Source: Neodontobutis hainanensis (lineage: Eukaryota > Chordata > Actinopteri > Gobiiformes > Odontobutidae). Taken from it: a stretch of 64,000 nucleotides of DNA. Every line of letters starts with the position of its first letter. Positions within the stretch are counted from its first letter, which is position 1. The DNA is taken from assembly GCA_024349245.1 (NCBI GenBank), contig JALDNG010000848.1, forward strand, positions 1-64,000, written 5' to 3'. Positions 28,709 through 41,934 of the stretch are shown here, piece by piece. A program made the translations under genes and the position numbers. A model generated the notes under the pieces. That model made no database searches. It saw only the letters and a list, made by a program, of their open reading frames with translations, and was not told the origin of the DNA.

Positions 28709-28939
28709 AATTATAATTAAATACCAATTTGTTGACATTTTACTGTTTATTTGATGTTGTTTTATAATTTCGTATTTCTGATGACCTCTCGATTATTTTG
28801 AATAGAATACTTCAGAATACGGATCATCAAATATTTCTTAAATGATATATTTTTATTTCTGATTTAGATCAGTAAAATTTACAGGATGTAACTTTATACA
28901 CATTTCCAATCTGAACGGTCAATCTTCGTATGTCTTCAT
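28709..28939 (-). pseudogene. Copy 4 of the 76-codon gene, heavily degraded
   Basis: The ATG is followed by KTYED and then a TGA at codon 7. Further in-frame stops follow at the places matching the middle of the family frame. Recognisable anchors are a CATCCTGTA segment matching the H-P-V codons of copy 1, TCTAAATCAGAAATAA matching the L-Y-Q-K area, and GAAGTATTCTATTCAAAA matching GVFYVK. The end is uncertain because similarity fades. It is a clear relic because the promoter and spacing are still present. Confidence 0.6.
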
Positions 28940-28980
28940 GATCGAAATATAAACGAATCGACTTAGATTTATAGATGTAA

Positions 28981-28990
28981 TTTTTTATAC
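28981..28990 (-). promoter_or_regulatory. TATA box relic of copy 4
   Basis: The minus strand reads GTATAAAAAA, 51 bases from the ATG at 28,939. Upstream text (on plus: ATTAATAGATTCATCCATTATTGATC) parallels the AATGAATTCATCCAATATTGGTC area of copy 1, which confirms that this is the same module. Confidence 0.5.
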
Positions 28991-29069
28991 TCATTTTTTT
29001 CTTCTGAAATATTAAAACTAAAATAATTAATAGATTCATCCATTATTGATCAAATGACAAAGATTCTTA

Positions 29070-32000
29070 ATTAATATATATTTTGAACAAAAAATATTCT
29101 TCATTCATTGACTAGAATTAAATTTAAAAATTCAATAATACAAGTTATCTAAATTAAATGAGAAAAGTTACATTTTAAAGATTTCAATGTGGTTCATTCG
29201 AGTAATATATCTGAGTATTAATGTTCCTTGAATACTAAATAATATCTTGATAAAAATCTGTATCACTGCATATAATCAATAACTATTTAAGGTTCAAAAA
29301 ATAAGATGTTTTTTTATTAAATATTCGAAAATTAATCGAAATTCAAGGTTTAAATAATTCTTTATGTTCTTTCAGAATGTCAATGTGAAAATAATTAGAA
29401 GGTAGAAGAAGATAAGTTATTTCATTTTAATTTATCATACTGATATAATGTAATTTTGTTTGGTTAGACTGTCATGAAAAAAGGTATTGATTATTTGTCA
29501 CTTTAATAAGTTTTAAATTTGTAAATTAATTTTATTTTTCATTTATAAAATCAATAAGTTGAGAAAGGTAATAAATAATGAACGTTTTATCTATCAAAAT
29601 AATTTTTTAATTCAGATATTTATATAATATAATTAAATCATTCGTGGTATAATTATATTATATTTTTAAATCGAAAATTATCTTCGTAATTAGCATTCAT
29701 AATAAACTTTGTTAAAAAGTTTTTGTTATCTTGATAAGAAAGAAGATATATTATCACTCGAAACTCAAACTTTACAAACATGATAATTATTAAATTATAT
29801 GTGAGCAAAAGTTTTAAACTGAAATAACATTTTATGTTATGTGTTTATTAAAATATAGATAAGTAAAATTAAGTATGATAAAAATGTTTGAAATGCCGTT
29901 TATACAGTTAAATTATATAAGTTAAATGAATATAGATAAATTCTTTCTTCGTTTTTGACTCTGAAGTTGAAGAAATCAGAAATACGCATATATTAAAGAT
30001 AATTTTTGTGATATAGATTAATATAATACACAATTTTATCTGAATGACATTTTTAATTATATTAATATAAATGATTATTTGGATATTTATCGCACATTTA
30101 TTACAAAAAAATAAAAGAATAATCAGCTTTTGTACATATTTATAATATTTTTATGATAGACTCGAAAAGATTTGGAGTATTTTGAAAATTTTTTGATCTC
30201 ACTATATAATTACAATTTTTAAACAATCATTTTATTGTTAATTTTAAATGATTAAATAAAATTATTTGTAACAATTTAACAATTAATGTTTACAGGTAAT
30301 CAATATTATAATTTATTATAAAAAATAAATAATAAAACAATAATCATAAAAATTAAACATTCATCACTAATTTCTAATCAAATATAAATAAATCATTTAT
30401 TGATATTTTAATACCTATTACTTTTAAAATTATTATCATTGTTTCAATATATGCTTAAAATATATATAAATTCGACATATCTTTTATTCATTCTTGAGAT
30501 AGTGTCAAGAAAAAAAAACTTCTGTTTGATTTGATTACATAAATAATATTGAAGCTATATCTTATATATGTAAACTTTTAAAATAAAATTTAAAAAAAAA
30601 TTATGTCATTATTTTTCAATTTATGGATTATCAATTATGTCAATTTTCATTTTTAGTTTTAAACGAAAAAATACCGAAGTTATCTTTAGACATGGTTTAT
30701 CTGGTAAACTTTTAAATTTCAAATATAAAATCATATTTTTTCCAGATTTACAGAATTAAAAATCTAATAAATTGAAAAAATATCTGTTTCAAAATATGCA
30801 ATCTATATATTGACACAATATCAAAACATTAAATTTTTTTGTAAGGACATATCTGTTATTTATGTTTTAAGTTTAAAATAAAAAAATCAAAGTAGATTTA
30901 TTTATGGCTTAAAATAAATTTCAAAACCTTTTAAAAGTTAAAATAGTGAATAAAAAAGCAGATACCTTTTTTATGTTTATCTATAAAATCAAAAATATAA
31001 ATTTAATCTATCTCAAAATAGAAGCTTATTTAATGAAAAATTAATGACTGAATTTCAATTTATCATATAGTAATTATTTTTCTTCAAACTATATAAATCA
31101 TTAAAATAAGGGGAAAATTTTATAACTCTTTTTATTAATTCAATTTATTTTAACATATATTCTCTGAGTATTCCTCATAAAATATCTCACATAATTTGAT
31201 TAAAAACTGGATGAAAACTCAATTTTAATTACAGAATGTTAATATTTTTAATATATAATGATGAAAATATGATTGAGATACTCTATTATAGATTTTGCAT
31301 GTGAAATAAAGTACTTTCAAGTCATTATTTTTTGCATTGAGATCCTTTTAATTTTATTAAAAATGCATAAATAAGTACAAGGAAAATTATGTTTTTTAAA
31401 ATAAAAAATATTTTTAAATTAACTATTATACAAATATCATACATTTGTAAAAGTAGTTTACTTCATCTAAATTATTTGACAATAAAATTCAATGAAACAA
31501 TATTTATCAAATGAATTATGTTTCTGTCAAATAAGATCTTAAAAGCTAATTTGTGGTTCAAAAATTTTCATTTAAAAAACATGAAAAATGTGATTAATAA
31601 TTATTTATGGAAGTAAACAAGAATATGAACATCAAGTCACATGCGTATTATTTGCAAAAGTAAAATTTGAGTATGTAAAAAGAACCATATTTGTAATTTT
31701 TATCTTAATAATTTTAAGTGAACAAATTATATTCTTTATGTTCATTATTAATAAATTAAAAATATTTTTTATATTTTTAAAATGGAAAATAATTTTTTAA
31801 CTGAATAAATAAAATTTACGTTATTTATATCAATTAAAATAGCCTATGACTAAAACACTAGGGTTTAAAAAAAATATATTTTCAGTTGTTAAATCCATTT
31901 TAACAGTTGATTTGAATATGTAATTAGCATATATGTCCATTTAAAAGGGATCGTTTTTTAACTTTTTATCTTGCGTCATAGTTTTCAATTATGATAATAT

Positions 32001-35000
32001 TTTGAAAAATTATATTAAAAAGACCTTCAAGTTATATAATTTATCCATAATAATAGAGTTATTCTTAACATAATTCAAACGAGAGTTCACTCAGTAATTT
32101 CATTTATGGTTAATAACATTTTTTGGACAATTTAACAATTCTAAATGTTTTTAATTTACTCTTTTGAATATCTTCGATATTTATTTTCCTTCTTGATTTA
32201 TAGTTTTTAAAATGAATTAGAGTTAACGTTGACATACTTTTTTAACCATATTTACTTTATTTATTCACTTTTCAAAAGCGAGTATTACCGACAAAAAAAT
32301 GTGAAAATTTTGCTGACGCTTATTGGAATAAGTAATTGAAATTATTATTGGTTCAAATTCCATTAATATAAAAGAATGAATTGACAAAGCGTTTATTTCA
32401 TCGTTCTTATTTATTTTTTTAATGACAATTTCAAAATCAGGAGTTTTGATTATGTCTGGAATTTAATAATTCAAACTATTTTAATATGAATCGAAAAACT
32501 ATATGTTCGATCTATTTTCTACAGCTTTAGCTTTTTAAATTATGAACATTGTATTTTGAAACCTTGAATAAAATTGTTATTCTCGTGAATTTTTTATCAA
32601 AAATCATAAGTGTCAACCCGTATCGCAATCATACTACAAAAGATGATTCTATAATTTTTCAGAAATTAATCTGTGATGATAAAAGATTTTTCACATTTAG
32701 AAGTTTACTACCACGATTAGTTTTAATTTATTGCAATGAAAGTTGTTTTTATATTTATTAATTTGGTTAGTTTCGATGAATTAAAATTCTTTTAACATTT
32801 AATAATTTTTTATTAGAAGAAAAGGAAACTTCACGTTTTGCAAAATCGACGTTTAACTTAAAAAGTTAATAATACGGATATATTTAAAAACAAAAAGATG
32901 TCATATCTTAAATCAAAGTTGATAAAACATCAGATTTAATATTAAACAGTATAAAATAATATTTTGGGCAATTTGAAATTTTTCTTACTCTTGTTAAGAG
33001 GGTAATAAATTTTTTTTTCAAAATGGCCAAGAGTTATAATTTAAAGTGACTTATTTCAATATTTATATGTTTTATTAATTGTTTAGACAATTAAAATACA
33101 ATCATCTATTTCTCCTTGATGCCCAAAATATTATCAAATCTATATTTGCACTAATGTTCAGTTTTTGACACAAATTATTTTACCATTAACAATTTAACTT
33201 TATACATTTTGTATTTTTCATTTTTATAGGTATAATATACGTCTACTATTCGAATATATAAAAATTCTACTTTGAAGCATGGGTATGCCCACTTAACTCT
33301 TTTATATTGTGTAATTGATAGTATATATTTTTAAATAAATTTTTATAAAATAATATTAAAGAATTATATCTTAAAATTTTCATGGAAAATTAAAAAATAA
33401 AATGATTTTTAATAAAGACATCATTTTTTGTAAAACGCTTCAAACTCTGAAGGATAAATCATAATTGTTATTTTATATTTTTGATATGATGAATATTATT
33501 TTCCTGTTTTTTGATCAAGCTGAAATTTATTCGTATCATATTGTGACTATATTGTTAAACTTAAATATTTTTTCTCACAATAATAAGTACAGGATGTAAT
33601 TCATAAACTGGTAATGATTCGATTTTATAATGTATATATAGTTTTGAAAAGAGAAAATTATCAGTATTAGAAGAATGCGATCAAAAACTTAACTGAAAAT
33701 ACTTAGTTTAACAAATGAAATAAAATAATTAATTTTATTTGCAGTAAGTTATTGATGATAATTTGAAAATATATGTATCATAGTTTTCTAATTATTTTTC
33801 ATATATTTAATAATTTTCATCATCATTTTAGAAATAAATTATAATAAATTCTTTAATTAAGAATATCATTAGTTCTGGTATTTTGAATTCATTCAGACTT
33901 TTTTTATCTATAAAATATAAATCAAATTCAATTAATTTTCTATGTGGAATACAAATTTTATCTTTATTTCACTAATGTCGTCTTAAGATACAATTTTAGT
34001 TTGTGTACACATATTTTAGATTTTTAGGAACAATCATCGATATTGTTAGAAATAGCGTTGGAATATAGACCTCTTGAGTATAAAATGTTTTCATATATAT
34101 TTTATCAGATATAGTTTAAAAATTATTAAAATGTTTCTAACCAAAATTCATTGTTGTATAATCTATTCGTTTGTTTAAAAGTTTCAAAAATTCAAAATTC
34201 TAATTACATAAAATGAAACAATCATGTTTATTAACATATATTTATGCTATTTCAAATAAAATTCTTATATTCTACTAATTAAAAGTGTTTATTCAGAATT
34301 TTTGCTTAAATTATATTTAGAAAAAGAAAATTAGTAAATTTAAAGACTTATTTATACCTTTAACTGCTCACAACTACGTAGTTAATAATAATAAGCCGTT
34401 TTGATGATCATAAATTTATTTTATTTTAAGTTAAATGATCCTAGATACTTTCTTTTGTTTGATATATATAATATCAATTATTTCTTTTGTATAGTATATA
34501 TGTGATAAAAATATATATATTTATTTAATTGAATGTTTTTTAAATTATCAATTTATTTCATTATTTAGCTTGAATAAAATGTTCATCAGCATCAAAAATT
34601 ATAATTATACTTTCGATTGATCAAAAACTACTGAGATTAAAAATAATTATTCATTATATTTATAAATATGTACGTAATTAGAATATCATATTCATGTCGA
34701 GGTTGTAGATTCGGCCTTTATCTCTGAATATGGATATTATTCCTCAAATAAATTTCTCATTAGCTTTCTTTATAACTTCATTCATAAAAATTATTTACTC
34801 CTGTAAAAAAGTACTATTCCACTTGTCTAATCAGTAATTTTCAAAACAGAAATATTTTATGGGAGATAGTATTAACTTTTCTACTCCATCATATAAACGA
34901 TAATATTATTTATTTAAAATTAAGATTTTCACCAGTTTAAGAGTTTATAAGTTTTCTCTAATATGCTCAGTCATCAAAAATCTATCTCTATCAGCATTTC

Positions 35001-38000
35001 ATACAATATCAGGGATGGTGGGCAGAATCGAATTTAGTATCTTATCCTCTCCTTATGAGCTTTATTTTTTTGCAAATCTTCAATTTAAGATTTAACTTAT
35101 TGTAAGCTTAATGCTTTATATATTGAAATGAATTGTTTTTTTGCAAACTTTTGCGACGATAAATATCAAAAATAAATATCCAAATTAGTGTTAATCTATA
35201 TTTAATATTTTTAGCCTCTTTATTTTAGAGATGAGTTAATACACTTTTTGTTTAACAAATAACACTTTTTATATCGACAAAAATATTTTAATGTCATATA
35301 TATAGTTGTATAAAATAAATATTTTTCAAATTTTCTTTTTATACGCATCATATATTATGAATGTTGGTTCATAAGATAATGAATTTAATGTATATATCAT
35401 AAAATTATTCTTCAGAAAATTCCATTCATCTTAACTAGATATCATCAATTTCTCAATCAGAGATATATGGCCTCTTTTCACAGGCTATTTAAAACATGAA
35501 ATAAATATAAAATCTTTACTATGATAAAGAATTTCATCTTTTAAGATTAATAGAAAATATATATTGTTTACTAATCACGCTCAAATCTAACTTTTAATTT
35601 TTTTCAAATTTACCTGAATTTCTATTTTCAATCAGCAATAAAATTTGTGATATTCATATCTGTTAAAAAATATTTTTTTAATTGTTTCGAATTTTCAATT
35701 GTCTGTTTTGTGTCTTCGTGTATTATTTTCATAAATAAGTATTTCAGAATTTTAGCTAAAATTATTTTGATTCATAATATTTCCATGCTTAATTTCAGTC
35801 ACAAATTTTATAAAAATCACTTGTTTTGTTTTAAATATTTTTAAATCGACATGACTTTAACATTAATTTTGCATTTTAAGATGGTATGTATTTTATTTTT
35901 AATTGAACGTTTACGTATTTATTCAGATTAATAATCAAATTCTATAAAATAAATGAAAAATATTTCAAATGAAAAATTTTATTGTTTTAATAGAACTATT
36001 TGTTATCATCAGTAATTTTAAAAATTTATTAGCTTGATCCCTTTGTATTACTGATGGACAATCACTTATATTAACTTATTTAAATAATTTTGCCTGTTTG
36101 TTATAAATATTTTGATTTTTAATCAGACAAATAAATGTGTAAAAATTGAATTTTCATATTACATACTCATTAAAAGTTTGTGTCGTGTATTTAATTTAAC
36201 CTTTTTTTGATGTACGATAAGATTAAAAAGAAATTTTTTAACATAATATTTTACTTTATTTACATTTTTTACATCAGAAGCTCAAATAAAAAAATTTAAA
36301 AACTAAAAACATGAGACTTTTGATATAAAGTTTTTTAATATACTTTTCAATCAAAAGTAAATTTCCGTTATTCATGTTCATAATATTTCACAGATCAAAT
36401 TTTATTTTTAAAATTTTTAAGGATATTATATGTGTTTTAAAATATTTTCAATCCCTAAGCATATGCTAGACAACAGATTTAAGAAATTTTTTTTTCATGT
36501 TTGTTATTTCATGTCATTAATGAAATGAATAAAATAAAGACTATTTGTTTTTTTAAATTATCAATTATATTTTAAGAAAAGGAAATTTAATGTGAAAGAA
36601 AAGAAGCAGATCACACAAATATTTTTAAATGATCGTTTATCTATGGTTAAGTATTTTGATAATAACTTATTTTTAAGGAAAAACGCGTGCATTCGGATGT
36701 TTATTTGACTATTCTTTGTTTGTTAAACAGGTCAAAAACAACGATATTATTAATTAGTGTTTATAATATGTCAATTAAATCTTAAATAATATTTATTGAA
36801 AGAATCATCTTTAATTTCGAATATTGTTATCTCTTAGCTCTGATTCAATTGTTATGAGTTAAAGCATTCATACAGAATTTAAACATTTTGACTTATAGAT
36901 TTACAAATAAAAAAAAACTGATGTACTGATATCAAATTTAGATTAATATTTGTTTACATATTTTGCTTACATTTACTGTCAAATTGAATAATATGGATTT
37001 AATAACTATGAATAAAAAATTGTAAAGTATTATCCTTAAAAAACTGAATCTTAAATTAGTTTGAATAAAAATATTATTCCTATGAATGTTAAATTTTATT
37101 ATATTTGGATGTATGATCAATATACAAAAAATACATCTATAAATGTATAATTGAAAAAATAATACGAATTTTTATGTTTTCAATATTTTAAAGAGGATAT
37201 CGTCAAAAATTGAACTGTAGAAAATTTTTGATTTTAGTTTAGCAATTTAGTTATTTATTTTTGCGTTTCTGGTTATTTAACTTAACGTTAATTTATATGT
37301 ATCTCAAATAGATAATTTTGCGCAATTTTATATTATTTGGGATTCGTATTTCTTGACTATATATTTAGTAAAAAAAATCATCAATAAAATATTTTATATA
37401 CACAAATGAATGAATTTAATCAAGCAATAAAATTTAGCTATATCCAAATAAAAGCATTAATTTTATCAAATTTCATGATTTATGAAAATTTTTTGTTCCA
37501 TAATTGATATTTAAAACCGCAGTTAATTAAGATTACTAAATATTATTCGTGAACTTTAAAAAAATTTATATTTATTTTTTGTATACATTAAACACAAAAT
37601 TGAACCATTAATTTCTTTTTGATGAACATTAACAAAGTATTACTATAAAATCTTGGAATTATGAACAAAATTACAATATAATTATTTTACTAAATAAAAT
37701 TTAACTAAACTTTGAATCACTTTTTTTACAAGCATTTATATTCATGCTCAAGATACTCGAAAAACAAATAAAAAAGATATTATATTTAAGAAATTATTTG
37801 AAATAATTTGTGTTTTGTTAATTGTTAATAATTAATTCGGTTGGTAGGATAAAATGATTCAAATAAAAAACAAAAAATAATTTTGAAAATTCAATTCAAA
37901 TAGAAATCTTAGGAAGATCTTTTTTAACATGAAGTCACTCTTGAACATAAAATCTTCCTACATTTCAAATATATTTAAACAAATTTTGATCATTAATTTA

Positions 38001-41000
38001 AAAATTATGTGAGCTATTTTAGAATTATACATGTTCTGAACGTTATCTATATTTACACATCAATTAATACATTCTCTCTAGAGGTAAACATCCATCAAAA
38101 ACATTTAAACTTATCGTATATTGTTCCAAAATTATGAATCGTAAATTTGAGTTTTGAATATAATATGTTACATAGTCTATTTAGCTTTGTATCAGGTGGT
38201 TTATAAACTATATTAAAAAGTAATTCAACGATTCTAAGCTTTTTTTATGGAATAATAATTGCTGATATAAATATTTTTTGAGAAAAATTTTTAAACTACT
38301 TTTATCGTCATAACCGATTTCGTTGGGGTATTGGTTTTCATAACATGTTACCAGTGATGACTTTAAACAATTAATAGTCTTTCACCACAAAAAATGTTAT
38401 TTTAACATTATGACTATAGTTCTGATTAAAAAGAATAAAAAAACTGCCTATCCAATCATAAAAATAGTAAACATTTTGAATATTAATTGTAAACAAAGTT
38501 ATAAAAATCCTAATCATCTCATTATCAAAAAATCAAATTTATTCACATGTTAAAAGTGGCATATGTCCCACTTTTTTGTTGTGCATTATATTGTATTTAA
38601 ATAATGAACCATCAAATTCAATGTACTTATACATTTTAGTCAACTCTTTAAATTTATTTAAAAAAATAGATTTTAAACTCAAATATAAATATACACTCAT
38701 AAATGTCTTGTTTTAATTTTTATGCAATACACCTTTGTCTTATTTATGATCATATATATTCACCATTTTACTTAAAGCCATAAGAAATTAAATTATTATG
38801 TTAATTCATTGAACAAATTCTTTTACTTCTTGTCAATTTAAATTCGAAATCTGTTCATTGTCTTAAAAATCTCAAAAATATATAAAATATAATCAACAGG
38901 TAGTTAATCTTTACGGATTAACTTGGTAAGTATTATAATATGATCTGAAATAAATTTAAATTGATGATACATTTTTTCATTATTGTAATATATAAAGTCA
39001 TATACATACAAAATTTAATTTTAGCAATCATTTTTTTAATATTTTTGTTACTTTAAAATTCTACGACTTAACTTCCTTTCAGGTAATGACACAAATATGA
39101 ATTTGATCATGCTAGATGTTCATTTATTTGTTTTAAATAAATCACAAAAGATTAAAATATCGTGATTTGTTTCTTATTTATCAGCTTGAACGTTAATTAT
39201 ATATTTTGATTCTTTTCTTTTTATTTGTAAAAGTTAAAATATCAATGTTATATATATTTTTAATATAAAATTGATATTTTTTCTGCGATATATCTAACTT
39301 TAATTTTCTGTCTATATGATTTGTATGATTTGCAATTATTTTTTAATATTGTATAAACAAATTACAATAAAAAAATTAATTTACCTTGTATGTTTAACCA
39401 ACAGCTTTTTCTATTTTTTTAGATTCATTTATAATGTATTAAATTTGAGTATTTTCAAATAAATATAGTTTTCAATTCCGTCATAGTTACAGTGATCAAA
39501 CAAAACATTACATGAAGTTTCAAATATATTTATTTTGAATATTTTTCTGATAGTTAAATACTAAATACATTTAATGACATTTATGTTATGAAAATTTGTA
39601 AATAAAGTAAATTCTACTTTTTTATGATTTACACTTAATCAAAAATAAGTAACAATTCTACATTATCGATTTAAAATATTTCAAATTTTAAGAAACGAAT
39701 TTTTTTACAATATAAACTCTCAATACATGTTCTGTTTTATATTTATCAATATTATTTATGATATTCTAAAGAATATCAAAAAATTTATATCAAATAACAT
39801 TTTTTCGAAGATATATCACAAATTTATTTGTTAATAATAGGCATAATAATTTACAAAGACTAATCGGTAATATTTATTAAATACCTAACGTCAAAATAAT
39901 CACAGTTAATATCATTTTTATAATTAACAAATAATTTTATTTAAATATGTAAATATATTCTTAATAAATTTCAAATTAACAATTTACGTTTTTTAAAGGA
40001 ATAAATTAGAAAATTTATATTTTTTTAGAATAAAGATTTAAATTTTCAGTTTATGTATTTAAACCAAAAGAACCAGTATATATAAAACTAAAAAACTTCT
40101 AATGAATAAATTAAACACATTTTTAAATTAATTTAATATATATTAGAAGAACTAGTGTTTTATCCTTATAATTTATTGTATCAATTCTGAATTATTTTGA
40201 TTTATAGAAAATACATTATCATGTTTGTATTGCTATTTGTTTCGATATGGCAGCTTTATTCGTAAAAAACTATATTTTTGGTGTCGTAGAAGTCAGAATA
40301 TTTTTTTGATTCTTTTGTTTCCTTTATATAAAACATCTTGATATATTTCACATTTTGTGTTTTTATGTTAATTTATATTTTATCAGGATTCCAGTTCATT
40401 TAACTACTATTTAAATAAAATATAATAAAGAATTAGAAAATTATCTGCGACGGGATCCCCTCTAAAAAGTTACAGATAAAATACGATATTTATGCATTTT
40501 ATCATTTTATAGTAAATTTTAGATTTTTGAACTTCGTTCGTAATTTTACCAGTTGATCAATAAGATACTTATTAATTTAACATTTTCAATATAAAATGAT
40601 TTTTTAAAAAGAAAATTAAATTGAAATTCAAAAATATTTCTTTTCATCTTCTTAGATATGTTTTCATAATAAATGATAAAATCTTTGAATATATTCTAGG
40701 ATTAATTTTGTTTTTGAAGACTTTTGAATACAATACATGTTACATTATTTTAACATTTTTAAACAAATATATAACATTCAAAAAATAAATTAAGTCTTCT
40801 AACATTTGACGTCATTCATTTTTTTAATGTTATAAAAATGTGTTAAAATTAAATTTTTATAAAATGTTTAAGAAAAATACTTTGAAGATAATGTTCCAAT
40901 TATTAAAAATTGTCTTAATGTAAATTAAATACCATTATGTATAAATTGTATTTTGGTTTCATTGACTATTCTATGCCGGTACAATTATTCATTTAATATT

Positions 41001-41934
41001 TGAAAAATTCAATTATTTTATGATTTAGTTTCTTAAAATACTCAATATAAATTGTGTTATTTGAAAAACCTTTGTAGATTATTCAATTCATTTTATTGTC
41101 ATAACCAATTCAAATTCTATACTAAATTTCAAGGACATACTTATAATTTATATAGTATTATTGGTATTTAACCGTATATTAATATTCTATACGTATAGAA
41201 TTAGATTATAATTTCGTAATATCTCATATCGTTTTTATATATAGATTGTTGCTAATATGTATTTTTGAACACTTTATTGTGAAAATTTTTTCTTTTACGT
41301 TAGCCTCATTCACTTTGCTGCATTTACGATAATTTTACTGTTGACCTAGTTAAATATTTGATAATATAATTTAAATCAGAGGCTAAATTTTTTAAATAAT
41401 CAACAAAATGTTAAGCTTTTCTTATTTTGAGAAGAATTTAAAGTGTCTTAAGTAAAAATATTTTTCAAGTTTAATTTATTTGAATTTTTATATAAAAATT
41501 TCAAGATGATCAAATTCTTATATAATAATATAATTATAATCAAAAATTATAAGATTAAATGATTCTTAACTGATAATAGATTTATTTCTTCAGTATATAT
41601 TCAAATTTACCTAATTTTGTCAAAACACAATTTTTTTCTAAAATTCTACATCAGGAATAAATAAAAAGAGAGCGATTTTAGCATATATCTCAAAATATTT
41701 ACATTTTCCATAAGTTAAATCAACTTATTTTGTTAAATTTAAAAAATTAACATTTAAATGATATTTAATAACGTAGTTTAAAATTAGAAAAATTGAGAAA
41801 AAATAGTTATTGTGTCCAAAAAATATCATAATAGATAAAATTCTGTATTTTTGGAACTATTTTAATGAGCCGTACAGCTTTCTTTAAACATCTGTGTCAA
41901 ATATTCGTCAACATATGACTAAAATTAGTTGGAT
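29070..41934. other. Long AT-rich stretch without a supportable gene
   Basis: Nearly 13 kb of AT-rich DNA. Short frames such as 32,549-32,761 and 35,647-35,844 (plus) and 36,938-37,120 (minus) have no recognisable content and lie near the chance range for this composition. A less AT-rich patch at about 34,690-35,060 has a plus-strand frame with few stops and no recognised motif. A weak promoter-like match at 35,336-35,344 is discussed under findings. No tRNA, rRNA, mobile element or CRISPR structure was seen. Confidence 0.5.

Larger units (their letters stand above)
1..29070 (-). repeat. Tandem array of four diverged units, each with a TATA box and a 76-codon frame
   Basis: Four copies of a TATA-plus-ORF module face the minus strand, with start codons at 5,491, 15,979, 22,479 and 28,939. 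Spacings are 10,488, 6,500 and 6,460 bases. Similarity between units 1 and 2 continues far outside the ORF: matching text occurs at about 1,340 and 11,885, 3,825 and 14,355, and 7,265 and 17,770. A TATGT(T)CTCATT-type segment about 1.6 kb inside the ATG is found in unit 1 (3,825), unit 2 (14,355) and unit 4 (about 27,335). Similarity falls from left to right, so the right-hand units look older or less constrained. Units 1 and 2 contain an inserted Gypsy element. Identities were judged by eye, not by alignment software. Confidence 0.75.
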
